Shown here piece after piece: positions 35,545 to 46,530 of a DNA stretch of 64,000 nt. Every line of letters begins with the position of its first letter. Position 1 is the first letter of the stretch. The DNA lies in the NCBI RefSeq assembly GCF_947179165.1, contig NC_077247.1:9325001-9389000 (forward strand). The letters run 5' to 3'. The notes beneath the pieces were generated by a model. That model was not told the DNA's origin, ran no database searches, and saw nothing but the letters and a program-made list of their open reading frames with translations. The position numbers were made by a program, and so were the translations under genes. Origin of the DNA: Solanum dulcamara. Taxonomy: Eukaryota; Streptophyta; Magnoliopsida; Solanales; Solanaceae.

Positions 35545-36506
35545 GTGTGTCTCATGTTAATGAAGGGAAGAGAGAGTTGGTAAAGCAAATTCACTAGTTG
35601 GCTATATTGGGGTGAAGTTGGGTAGTTCTGATGATGGTGTGCTTGTGCACAATGGGTCAGAATCGTCTTTGGTAGTAGATGTCAAGTCAAAACTAGACCT
35701 TGACCAGACATTAGTGGAGTTAAAGAAATTGATGAAATAAAAGAAAGTAAAAGTCTTTTCACAAGAAGGATTATGTGTTACGGATGTAGATGGCCTAAGA
35801 GGTTTGATCTTGAAGGAGGCTCATAATTCTTCATATTCTATTCTCCCTGGTTCGACTAAAATGTACCAAGACTTAAAGGAGATTTATTGGTGGCGGGATA
35901 TGAAAAATAACATAGCAAGGTTTATGGAAGAATGCCCAAATTGCCAATAAGTTAAAGCCGAACACCAAAGGCTTGGTGTCCTAGCACAAGACATTAAAAT
36001 CCCTACCTAGAAGTGGGAAGATGTGAACATGGACTTTATAATGGGTTTGCCTCGAACTCGAAAACATCATGACTCAATTTGGATGATTGTTGGTAGGATG
36101 ATGAAGTATGCTCACTTCCTACAAGTCAAGACATCTTATAGAGCTGAGGATTATGCTAAGTTGTATATTCGGGAATTGTTAAAGTTGCATGGTATGCCTT
36201 TGTCGATTATTTCAGATCGTGGTAGACAATTCACTTTACATTTGTGGAAATCATTTGAAAGGGGACTTGGTACTAGGGTGAATCTAAGTATCACATTCCA
36301 TCCTCAAACCAATGGGAAACTCGAATAGACAATTCAAACATTAGAGGATATGTTAAGGTCTTGTGTGTTGGAGTTAAAAGGGAGTTTGGATGACCATCTA
36401 CCGCTTATTGAGTTCGCTTACAACAATAGCTACCATTCAGGTATTAAGATGACACCGTTTGAAGCTTTATACGGGAGGTGATATAAGTCTCCAGTTGGTT
36501 GGTTCG
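35545..36506 (+). pseudogene. Integrase of element L, N-terminal and catalytic part
   Basis: Zinc domain: LRGLILKEAHNSSYSILPGS, then YWWRDMKNNIARFMEECPNC. Core (36023-36328): MNMDFIMGLPRTRKHHDSIW with the first catalytic D, IISDRGRQFTLHLWKSFERG with the second, and TFHPQTNGKLE, where the expected catalytic glutamate lies (NGKLE). Then [17 protein letters not shown] and FEALYGR, stop, YKSPVGWF. The motif set D, D, E is all present, unusual for this window, but stops at about 35950, 36006 and 36327 break the frame. The C-terminus continues at 39387 after element M. Confidence 0.85.
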
Positions 36507-37005
36507 TGCAAGATCCCTTAAGATGAAAAGTCAAGCGAAAAGGGATTCAAGGAAATTTTGGGTAGTCCCCAGGTTTATGGGTCTATCTACGACTCATAGG
36601 GATCTTTATGAGTTGTATAAATGACTCGTAAAAGTGAATCTGGGTCTGGGGTCTTTGATTAGTGAAGAAGGAAGGTCTATAAGTCATTTGAACTCGTATG
36701 GAAGTCTATGATTCATAAACACCATTCGTAGTACAGGGTTTTAACAACTACAACTACTGAGCCTCAAGACTTCATTTACGACTCAATAAGATGAGTCGTA
36801 GAGAAGATTACAACTCGTAGAAATGAGTCGTATAGGAATGTTAGAGACCTTCCAAACTCACAGGTTTTCAGACCTACAAGACGAGTCACTTTGACGACTC
36901 GTAACACCAACAACAAGCCATAAACATGACACGTAAGAAAAGATCAGACACTTGTTTTTCATGTTTTCTCAGGGTATGGAGGACGAGTCATTCCTACGAC
37001 TCGTC
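36507..37005 (+). repeat. Truncated 5' LTR of M
   Basis: Aligns with 37848-38345 at the start of the 3' LTR. It contains some ten copies of GACTCGT or its complement (for example 36820-36860, 36880-36905, 36980-37005), often facing each other. It ends at 'cctacgactcgtc' and is joined to integrase text. Confidence 0.85.
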
Positions 37006-37601
37006 AATTGCCGAAGGGATGGTTTGAAGTGGTATATATGGCATTGATTGGTCCCGACTTAGTAGTTGATGCAATGGATAAAATAAGGCTTATAAGGGAA
37101 GGGTTAAAGATGGATCAAAGTCATTAAAAATCCTATTCAGACATTAGAAGAAGAGAACTTGAATTCGATGTGGATGATTGGGTGTATTTGAAGATTTCAC
37201 CTACGAAGGGTGAAATAAGTTTTGGTAAGAAAGGGAAGTTGATCCCTAGATACATGGGAACCTGTATAGTTTTGAAGAAGATTGATAAGGTGGCATATGA
37301 GTTATATTTCCCATTTGAATTGGCTACTGTTCATCCGGTATTTCATGTGTCGATGTTAAAAATATTTTGGGTGATCCAGATTTTATTGTGCTCTTAGAAA
37401 TTGTGAACATTGAAGAGAATTTTGACTTATGAAAAGGTTCTAGTGGAAATATTAGACCGGTAAGTGAAGAGGTTAAGGAATAACGATATTGCATCCATCA
37501 AAGTATTGTTGAGAAATTAACAAGTAGAGAGTGCTACATGGAAAGCGGAAGTGGACATGATAAAGCATTATCCGTATATCTTTCCTTCCACTGAAGCCTA
37601 A
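37006..37601 (+). pseudogene. Integrase C-terminus of M
   Basis: LPKGWFEVVYMALIGPDLVV, then RRRELEFDVDDWVYLKISPT, KGEISFGKKGKLIPRYMGTC and VAYELYFPFELATVHPVFHV, then a decayed end with the tail SATWKAEVDMIKHYP in another frame. It is the same region as 39387-39966 of L, so the two copies stand 2.4 kb apart. Confidence 0.85.
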
Positions 37602-37847
37602 GGTATTAAGCTATTCATGATGGAATCAATCATAACTCCTATGTTTCATTTCCATATGTTATTCATATGCATGCATGTTTATGAAAATCTGATTGAAAGG
37701 TTATGATTTATGATAACTTTGAAAATCTCATAGTTTATGCTTTGCTATGTGTCTTTGTACTCATGTTGCATTGGTAGTCCTCGTTCCATGCCCTTTCTAT
37801 GCTAAGTTAATCTCAATTGAGGAATAATATTCCCAAGAGAGAGATAT

Positions 37848-39386
37848 TATAAGACCCCATACTATGAAAAGTCGAGAGAAAAGGGATTCAATGAAATTTT
37901 GGGTAGTCACCAGGTTTATGAGTCTGCCTACGACTCGTAAGGATCTTTACAAGTCATAGAAAAGGCTCATTAAAATGAGTCTGGGCTAGGATCTTTGATT
38001 AGTGAAGAAGAAAGGTCTACGAATCATTTGATGACTCATAGGGAAGTCTACGATTTGTAGATAGCATTTATAGTATAGGGTTTGAAAACCTGTAACTACT
38101 GAGCCTCAGGACTTCATCTACAACTCAACAGGACGAGTTGTAAATAAGATTATGTCTCGTAGAAATGAGTCATATAGGAACTTTAGAGACCCTCTAAACT
38201 TGCAGGTTTTCTGACCTGCAAGATGACTCACTTTGATGACCTGTAACACCAATGAAGAGTCGTAAACATGACCCATAACAAAAACATTGGAGACATATTT
38301 TTCAGGTTTTCTCACGGTCTGAAGGACGAATCATTCCTACGACTCGTCACAGCTTTTCTGATTCATCGAAACCTATGGTAGGGTTGCCTGACTTAAAATT
38401 TAATGAGGTTAGTTTGGTATTTTCCCTATATTCTAATAATGTATGTGGACATTTTAAAGGACTAGATTCATTAAATATTGTGTCCTAAATACTCCTAAGT
38501 CTTTTATTCTCTCCTTATTTCCCCAAACAAATTCTAGACTTCTCTCCCAAGGTTCCTCAAGAGTTCATCAAGCTTTGGTTAGGGTTTTTCCAAGATTAAT
38601 CCTTCCTTCTCAAATTCAAGTCCAATTTCAATCAAGGTATGTTTGGATTGATTTATGAGTCCCTTCCACTCATGGAGTCCAAGGTTTATTTCAAAAATCT
38701 AATGAAATCTCATTACTTTTAAACTTCAATTTTGATGAATTATGTTGGGGTATTTCAATTACATTTTTAATCATTACTAATGATCATTATAAATATGTTT
38801 CTACGTAAATTGAATGATTTTGAGTTGAATTATGATTTCCCATGCATGAAGTTATTTTCTATGATGAATTACATGAAGTATGAGTATGAAGTTCAATTTT
38901 TTAAAAGTATTCTCAAGGTTTTCAATTAAATTGATTATGTATTCAAGTTTTCCTCTAAACTCAAGTATGAATCATGGCTATGGATTTCAGGTATGATCAA
39001 ATTATGGATTTCATGCAAATTATGTAAAAGATGACTTAGGGACCTATGTGGTGACGAAGGAACCTCATGATATGAACTATGTATGTATGATTTGTAATGT
39101 GGAAGGCCATTACTCACATTGAACTATGTTATGAAAATGAGCTACTCTATGAATTTCAAACATATCATCATGTCCATGATATATATCTATTATGATTTCT
39201 ATGCTATGTATGTATTCCGTGGGATTCGACTTAGAACCATGAGGACTTGAGGTGGAGGCCCTACCAAAAGTCTTACTAGTAGCCTCTTGTTCCTTAAACT
39301 ATGTTCCACCATAGGTTTCCTTCATGGTTTAGCTAATGGATCCACATATAGCGTATGTACATGATTCTCTTAGAGGGGTAGTGACA
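37848..39386 (+). repeat. 3' LTR of M, internally shortened
   Basis: Starts TATAAGACC after the polypurine CAAGAGAGAGATA. It contains GACTCGT words, the donor-like AAGGTATGTTTGG at 38634-38646, and the text 'tcgacttagaaccatgaggacttgaggtgg'. It lacks the hairpin and acceptor zone, because it is deleted near 39370. Confidence 0.8.
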
Positions 39387-39966
39387 GTTCAAAATTGGTG
39401 AAATGACCTTATTGGGTCCTGATTTGGTGCTTGATGCCTTGGAAAAGGTGAGAGTCATTAGACAAAGGTTGAAAATGGCTCAAAGTTGCCAAAAGTCCTA
39501 TTATGATATTAGGAAAAGGGACCTTGAGTTTAGTGTGGATGATTGGGTATACTTGAAGGTATCACCAATGAAGGTTGTAGTTCGGTTTGGTAAAAAGGGA
39601 AAGTTGAGCCCTAGATATGTGGGGGCATATAGAATCTTGAGGCATGCTCGTAAGGTTTCTTATGAGTTAGATTTACCATCAAAAATGGCTATGGTTCATT
39701 TGATATTTCATGTGACAATGTTGAGGAAATGTGTAGGAGATCCAAGTTCCATTATGCCTTTGGAAGTGGTGAATGTTGAGGAAACTTTAACCTATAGAGA
39801 GGTTCCTATTGAAATGTTGGACTGACAAGTTAAGAGATTGAGGAATAAGGAGGTTGCATCCGTCAAAGTCCTTAGGAGAAATCAACAGATCAAAAGTGCT
39901 ACATGGGAAGCAGAAGCGAATATAATAAAATGATACCCTCATCTCTTTTATTCTACTCAAGCCTAA
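39387..39966 (+). pseudogene. Integrase C-terminus of element L
   Basis: Resumes the L integrase after M: QFKIGEMTLLGPDLVLDALE, KVRVIRQRLKMAQSCQKSYY, then DDWVYLKVSPMKVVVRFGKK and YRILRHARKVSYELDLPSKM, with EVPIEMLD, stop, QVKRLRNKEVASVKVL, SATWEAEANIIK. The first 140 codons (39403-39825) are open, the best preserved coding piece of L. The stop codon is at 39964-39966. Confidence 0.88.
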
Positions 39967-40200
39967 GGTTCTAATTTATTCATGCACAATTGTTTAAGAC
40001 TCCTACGTTTCAGAGTTTCCTAACCTTTTCATATGCATGCATGTTCATGAAGTTAAAGTTTTAAAGTCATGTTTTATGTTAAGTTTAAAGATCTCAAGTT
40101 TTATGCATTTCAAGGTGTCATTACATTCATATTGGGTTGCTATTCCTCATTTCATGTCCTTACTATGCTAGTTGAAATATCATTCAAGGACAAATGTTTC

Positions 40201-40212
40201 CAAGGGGAAATA
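40201..40212 (+). other. Polypurine tract of element L
   Basis: CAAGGGGAAATA directly before the 3' LTR start at 40214. Confidence 0.75.
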
Positions 40213-40213
40213 T

Positions 40214-42362
40214 TGTAAGACCTTGTAAGTCGAAAGGTCGAAATGAAGGAACAAGCTTTGGAAAATGGACTAAATGATCTTCTACGACTTAACCTACAGG
40301 TCGTATGTATTTCTATGAGTTGTAGGACTAATCATAAAAGTGATGTTGGGGTGGGAAATTGAACTAAGAGAAAAGGTAAGTTTATGAGCCAAGGTTAGGA
40401 GTGATAATATTTTTGACGAGTTGTTGACAAGACTCGTGATGGAGGTTCAGAGACTCATTCCTCAGGGTACCTCAGAACCTGCAGGACGAGTCCCTTCTAT
40501 GAGTCCTAGAAGAGTTTATGGCTCATAGAGAGGAGCTGTTAAGAAACTTTAGAGGCTCATTCCTCATGGTTTTCTAAGACCCTGCAGGACGAGTCCTCCT
40601 TACGTTTCGTAGGAAGGTCTATGAATCATAGAAATAATTCGTAAAGACTGTTTGGCTTAGTTTTAATAAGGGTATTTTAGTCCTATCTTACATTTTAATT
40701 GTGAAGTGTGGTCATTTTGGAACTGAAATCTACTCTATCTAAAGACCCTAACCCTTCCCAAGTCTCTCATTCTTTACATTAACTCCTTCAACACAAAACC
40801 ATTCCTCTCAAGGTCCCTTCCTTTCGCAAGCAAAGTTCTAGGGATTCTTCAAGGAAGATCAAGTCTCCATTCTCAAGATTTCTTTAGGGTTTTATTTCCC
40901 AAGGTATGTGGGTTATTTAATCATGGGATTCTTCTATCCATGAAGCCCAAGTATTTTCCAAATTAGCAATTCAATTTTAAGTATAAATTTTATTGGGCTT
41001 TTATGCCATGATTACAAATGCATATATTATTGAATATTTGAAGTCTATTTACCTATCTTAGATTATACTGGCTCTCAATTATAAGAAATTGATGATTTTA
41101 TCAAAGGTTTTTATACAAAGACATGAAAGAGATTTAAGGTGAATTGGTGGATTATTTAAAGTGATGTATTTCATCACTCTAATGCATGTTATCATTTATT
41201 TTAATGATTTGAAATTCAATTGGCTAAACCCACCATGGTTTACAATGACTTTTAAAGAATATTTAATTCATTGAAAGCGGTTTTATCCCAATATTTACAA
41301 AGGTTTATTTACTACGAATGTGAAGGTCTTTAAAGAATTATTGAATGATGATGAAAGGGCTTCTTAGCCAAATAATGGTTTCTATGTGATAAGGATAATT
41401 CTCACATTTGAATCATCAAGTTGTAATGAGCTATTATACCCAATGATGATTTGATGTCCCTAAGCATATTTATGTTTATGTTACCATGATACGTATTATT
41501 CCATTGGATTTGACTTAGCGCCGAATGGGGCATTGAGGTGGAATTCGGTATGAGAATTCTAGTAGCAACCCCTTGTCTCATTAAGTATGTACCTACATAG
41601 GAGCCCTTATAGGCTTAGTCTATTATATCCACAAAAGTTCTTAAAGATAAAGTTAAAGAAATGAATGATTTGATATAGTTCTATCCGGCAAGTAGACTTC
41701 TCGTGCCAATGTAGGAGTTATGTTGGATTCCATGTAATAGCTTGTATATTCTTAAATGTTGGTTATGTTCATCTTCCACAAATGAATATTTCATACACTT
41801 ATACTTGTTTATTTAGGCATGCACTCACTCATGTATTTTACTTATGAATGTCTTAATGTTTCTCATGATATTGCATACTCACATACTTAGTACATTCAAA
41901 GTACTAATGTATTTTCTATTTCCTAGATGATATCACCATGTAGGGACCATCGTCTCTCCACACTCACCTCTACGTGGCTAGTTGGATTCGTTGAAGGCTA
42001 CTATTTTGGTGAGTTCCCATGTTTCGGAAATAATATCTCTTCCTTTTCTAGCTTATGAGATATAAAGACTTTTGATTAATTTTCATGGTATTATTCTCAT
42101 TTGATTGAGGGTGAGCATGTCTTAGCCCCCGCCAAGTCTTTTAGTACAGGTATGTTTATATATATATGTATGATCTTCTAAGTTTGACATTGGCTCTTAT
42201 TTCTATGATTTTTCCCTTATTCCCTTTTCCTTTTTTATTTCCGCTCATGATTGAATGTCATTACCTATAAAAAGATAAATGAATGCTAAGAAGCTTGGGT
42301 GAGGTACATCTAGGTTCCTTATTCTCTATGTAGCATCTAGGACCTTGGGTTGGATTGTGATA
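40214..42362 (+). repeat. 3' LTR of element L
   Basis: Starts TGTAAGACC, ends GATTGTGATA, about 2149 bp, more complete than the 5' LTR. Landmarks: GACTCGT words (40420-40610), donor-like AAGGTATGTGGG at 40901-40912, hairpin at 41887-41907, then ATTTTCTATTTCCTAG ending 41925, and the block TGTCTTAGCCCCCGCC at about 42118-42133. Confidence 0.88.
41887..41925 (+). promoter_or_regulatory. Hairpin, pyrimidine tract and AG in L 3' LTR
   Basis: TTAGTAC, ATTCAAA loop, GTACTAA (41887-41907), then ATTTTCTATTTCCTAG. TACTAAT fits the plant branch-point consensus CTRAY and the tract plus TAG fits a 3' splice site. The matching donor would be AAG|GTATGT at 40903/40904, giving an intron of about 1.02 kb. 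This is inference from sequence only. Confidence 0.5.
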
Positions 42363-42985
42363 ATTATGGAGACAATATAGGCAAAGAGGACACTATTCCA
42401 TTACGAGTCTACAGAGCCTAGGTCGCGTGTTACCGACTTGATTCAAGAGGCCTTAGATTATGTGAGGGTAATTTAGGATAGGCTTAGGACAACTCAAAGT
42501 AGACACCAGAGTTATACGGATCATAGGTGTCGACCAATGAGAGCTTTTATTGGTGATAAAGTATTCCTATGCATATCGCCTATGAAGAACATGATGAGAT
42601 TTTAGAGGTGGGGAAAGAGTATCCCCAGGTATATTGTCCCTTGTGATATTTTAAGGATAATAGGTGTGGTTTCTTATGAGTTTTGTTTGCTTCAAGCATT
42701 CTCAGGGATTCATCCTGTTTTCCTTATTTCGATGCTACACCGCTATATTCTAGATGAGCCTTATGTACAATAGTATGATGCGGTTTAGTTAGATGATCAT
42801 CTGACCTTTATTAAGGATCTAGTTACCATCCTAGCCAAAGATGTAAGGTTATTGCTATCTGGAGTCATTCCTATGGTTAAGGTCCATTGGAGGCACCATC
42901 TAGTCAAGGAGGCAACCTAGGAGATCGAGTAGGAGATGTGGGAGTAGTTTCCCAACTTATTTGAGCCATCAGGTAATTCTTGACT
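42363..42985 (+). pseudogene. Integrase C-terminus of element J
   Basis: DYVRVI, stop, DRLRTTQSRHQSYTDHRCRP, then DKVFLCISPMKNMMRF, SIPRYIVPCDILRIIGVVSY and HPVFLISMLHRYILDEPYVQ, DLVTILAKDVRLL, VKVHWRHHLVKEAT, FPNLFEPSG. This is a Ty3/gypsy integrase end of a subfamily different from L, the H-like group. Stops at several tryptophan or glutamine codons (TAG, TAA) are typical of decay. Its upstream part should lie left of L but is not found at 7842-8193. Confidence 0.8.
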
Positions 42986-45161
42986 CTTATTTTTGCATAA
43001 GAAGGTTCTTTTAGTACTGAATATTGTAATGACCCTCAAGGTCACTTTTGAGTTAGTGCATTCATTCATCGTTTAGAGTGTACCTATAGCAACCCTAAGT
43101 CATTTATAACTTGTTGGCACTGACTGTTTGGTTTCTTGGTTGTTCATTTAGGTTTTAGACCCATTTCTCATTTACCTTAGAATGAAATTTTAACAGTCCC
43201 ATAAGCTTTGGAATGACCAAATCAGGCTAGTAGCATGGTCTACATGACTATGGATACTTTTGGTGTGAGTTTGGACTATTAGGTATTTTAGCCTTTGAAA
43301 TTTGTCCTAAGTTTGACTTTGGTCAACATTCTTAAAAAATACACTTGAATGAAAATTTTGTCAATGCAGTTAATTCCAGAATGTTGAGTTTGGTCTAGAA
43401 CGATCCTTTGTGCGCTTCCCAAGGATTTGATCTAATTTTGAGGCTCATTGTGGAATTTGACTAAAGATGACACTTGGATGTGGGAACCACTTTTTATTAA
43501 AATGACTTGTATGGAAATTTTAACTATGCCATTGAGTCTGGAATGTTGAATTTGGTAGTTAGCATAAATTATTTATGCGCATGGGGTTATGAACGAATCC
43601 CGAGCATCCCATCAGAGACTTGGGACATTCCAAAATCCAACTACACTAATTGTGTTTGGTGGCATCACTTAAACTGGCTCTGGGTTGCTAAAGTGAAAAG
43701 TGTTTTGCAAAAGAAAAGGACCCCCTAGGGATGGGTGTCGTTAAAGCGATAGGGTTGTCACTAAAGCGACCCCAACTTAAGCTACAGAGTCTCGCTTAAG
43801 AGACCTACTTGGTCAGTTTTGCGACCCTTGGGGCTTATTTGATGCCCATTTTATAGATTATTCCTCAAACTTCAATTTTTTTCTCTCTCATTTTAAGGTG
43901 AAATTGTGTGATTCAAAGGCTAATGTGTGGGTAATTGTTGGGATATCACATAGGAGTGTTCGGGAGTTAGTGAGGAGGCATTTTTTGAGGTAAAATCATG
44001 TTATAACCTGCTTCCGTTGTTGATTTTGAGCTTAAATTGTCAAATTCTTGCATGATCTTGTTTCCACTATTCCGAGCCTCGACTTGTGTTCCATTTTTCA
44101 ACACAAGTTTAGGGAGTTAAATTTGACCTTTTCATAGAGTCAATTCTATAATTACTAGAGCTGGTCCCACATTTCCATTTTTTACTCCAAAAATAGTCTG
44201 TCACTAATTTTGGTAATTTTGGTGTCTAAATGATTGCATTGATGTTGTGATTCTATTGTTGATAGCGTGGCAGAGATTCAGGCCATACGAAAGAGAAAAT
44301 CTCTTTCTATGTGACTTAGAGCACGTATAGTCGGTTGACAGGTAGGCTACGACTTTTCTCTCCTTAGATTGAGCATGACTAAGTAATTTTATGTTGAATT
44401 ATATAGATATGGTGTGTTTGGTAGTTGATCATGCTAAATTTCTAAAATTCATGCCTTAGGCTATATTTTTGAGTACTTTAGGTTTTTAAAGTATGTCAGT
44501 TGTTGTTACTGATCATTCAAATCTTATGGGGTGCCTTTGTATGTTTGTGTTTATTGTTTAAAGCATGCTTGGCCCTAGTCTAGGCTTAGACTAGTGATTT
44601 CCATAGATTTGCGTACTTTGGGAGCTATTAGGCCTTGAAATCTCTCTGACGTTGCTTTGGATGGCTTAGCGCCCTGTAGACTGACATAGAAGACTTGAGT
44701 CTGATAGTCTAGGCCTTAGCTAGGCAGTAACACCGCTCTTGGAACCTCATATCCATAATTTCCTTATTTATGTCAGTTCTGGTGTTCCTGATTCTTGGTT
44801 TGAAAGCTACTCATCAATTCTAGTTGGATTTGGTTCAAGATGGAGTAATTTAGTGATAGCACTCGATTTGGGGGTACTCCCCATGGCGCTCGGTTGGTCG
44901 TTGATACTATTTCTAACCAATTTTCCTCTACTAGTGGTTCAAGTGTAACACCCTCAAAAATGCTCACAAGTGCCTTAAAAAATGCCTTGGGAATAGGCCG
45001 CTCATGTAATGCGTTATTCTTAATCTTTTTGGAAAATCCGAGTTCAAAATATCGATCAGGAGGTCAAAACCTGCTGGAAAATAGTCTCGGTGGATTTTTA
45101 CGACCCGTATATCAGAAGATAGATTTTCCAAAAAATTTTATGAAATAGTAGGATCCGCAAC

Positions 45162-45182
45162 AGGTCCGCATCGCGGACCTGG
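45162..45182 (+). repeat. GC-rich inverted repeat in U3 of Q
   Basis: CAGGTCCGC, three bases, GCGGACCTG: a perfect 9-bp inverted repeat in AT-rich surroundings, about 100 bp upstream of the TATA-like site. Confidence 0.9.
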
Positions 45183-45283
45183 GATAGTTTTTTCTGGTCG
45201 AGTTGAGTTTTTTTTAAGGGCATTTTAGACCTTTCCCAAATTATTAGTCAATGAACCTAGACTTTTTTGAGGCCTAATCCGAC

Positions 45284-45293
45284 TCTATAAATT
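45284..45293 (+). promoter_or_regulatory. TATA box candidate in Q
   Basis: TCTATAAATT, the only TATA-like word in this part of the LTR, about 170 bp upstream of the donor-like word. Confidence 0.55.
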
Positions 45294-46476
45294 CACCTAA
45301 ACCCCAAATTCTATTCATTCTTCTATAATTCATCTATAAAATATTTATCTCTCTACAAGAAGGCTCTCAAGGGTTTCCATTGAAGAATTCAAGTAATCTA
45401 CTCAATTTCTCCATCAAACTCTCAAGTTCTTCCAATTATTTGGTGTTCTCACTTAAGGTATGTGGGTATTAATTCATGTATCCTTTCATCCATGAAGCCC
45501 AATCAATTTCTCAAGGTTTTTTTTATCAAATTAAAGTATGGTATTTTATGGGTTTTATGATCTCTATTCCTATTGCATGAATCATAATTTAAAGTATGAT
45601 CATGAGTCCATTTTGATATAAATTGATGGTTATTGCATTGAATTGAAGAGTTTTCTATGAATTCTCCTATTTTGATCTATTGGGTTCATGTTGTAAATTA
45701 TGAGTATTTTGAATTAAACTTCCAAAGGATATTATCTATATGAATTATGTATAGGCTGATATAAAGTTTATGATCATGCATGTTTTCAAGTGAATTACAT
45801 GATTTTCAAAGTTAATTGATTATGCAATTGAGTTTTACTCTAAGTTCAATGTATGAATTTCATGGAAGTTGTAAACTAAGGTGACTTAGGACCCTATGTG
45901 GTGACCTAAGGCCTAACGCTATGAATTATGCAAATGTGATTGTAATGATGAAAGGACAATTCTCACATTAGAAGTATGTTATGAAAATGAGCTACTCTAT
46001 GATTTCAAACCTATGATCATGACTATGATAGATGAAATTATGATCTTATGTTATGTATGTATTCCGTGGGATTTGACTTAGCACCGAGTGGACTTGAGGT
46101 GGGGGCCCTACCAAAAGCCTTAGTTTAAGCCTCATGTCTCATAAACTATGTGCCACCATAGGTTGCCTTTATGACCTAGCTAGTGGATCCACAAATAGCA
46201 CATGTTCATGATCAGGAGTCTGCCTTAGCAAAGTAGCCTCCTCCTTCTTGATGTAGGTATCATTGAATTTTATGTTATAGCTCGCATGGTCTTATTATCG
46301 GTTATGGTTCCTATCCTACATATGTATGATCTCTTAAGTATGTTATGTTTTTGAATTTATGCTTTTAAATGCTTTGGTCAATATGATTTTCTCATGACTT
46401 TACTTATTCCATCTTATCATGTGTTTTACTTGACCTTTGTATTCCATGATTTACATTTCATGTCACACCCACATAC

Positions 46477-46530
46477 TTAGTACATTCCAACGTACTAAAT
46501 ATTTTTTGCCTATATTATCTTATAATGTAG
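46477..46530 (+). promoter_or_regulatory. Hairpin and acceptor-like zone in Q
   Basis: TTAGTAC, ATTCCAAC loop, GTACTAA (46477-46498), then TTTTTTGCC and ATGTAG at 46525-46530. Paired with the donor at 45457/45458 it would define an intron of about 1073 nt (inference). Confidence 0.5.

Larger units (their letters stand above)
36507..39386 (+). mobile_element. Element M: deletion derivative inside the integrase of L
   Basis: Starts TGCAAGATCC and ends GTGACA, with target duplications gttcg (36502-36506) and gttca (39387-39391). Content: first ~500 bp of a 5' LTR (36507-37005), then directly an integrase C-terminus (37006-37601), 3' UTR, polypurine tract, and a 3' LTR (37848-39386). No primer site, gag, protease or RT is present. 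The 3' LTR also lacks most of its U5 side, jumping near 39370 to the terminal GTGACA. It either inserted as this short form, mobilised in trans, or was deleted afterwards. Confidence 0.8.
8194..42362 (+). mobile_element. Element L: Ty3/gypsy retrotransposon split by two insertions
   Basis: Plus strand: 5' LTR in two pieces (8194-9040 and 31341-32344), tRNA-Met primer site, gag, protease, RT, RNase H and integrase, polypurine tract, 3' LTR (40214-42362). Continuity across K is shown because the LTR text before 9040 ('...agtctatttacct') and after 31341 ('cctatc...aattatatgaaattgatg') is contiguous in the 3' LTR at about 41045. Element M interrupts the integrase. The flanks (tttaa at 8189-8193, attat at 42363-42367) do not match, so the outer ends may have recombined. 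The 3' flank is integrase of element J. Confidence 0.8.

Noticed and set aside
8189..42367. Target-site duplication of element L
   Set aside because: Flanks tttaa and attat do not match, and the outer contexts differ (unassigned sequence against J integrase).
44739..44948. Short frame at the LTR Q boundary as a gene
   Set aside because: It crosses an LTR insertion boundary and shares nothing with known proteins that I can see.
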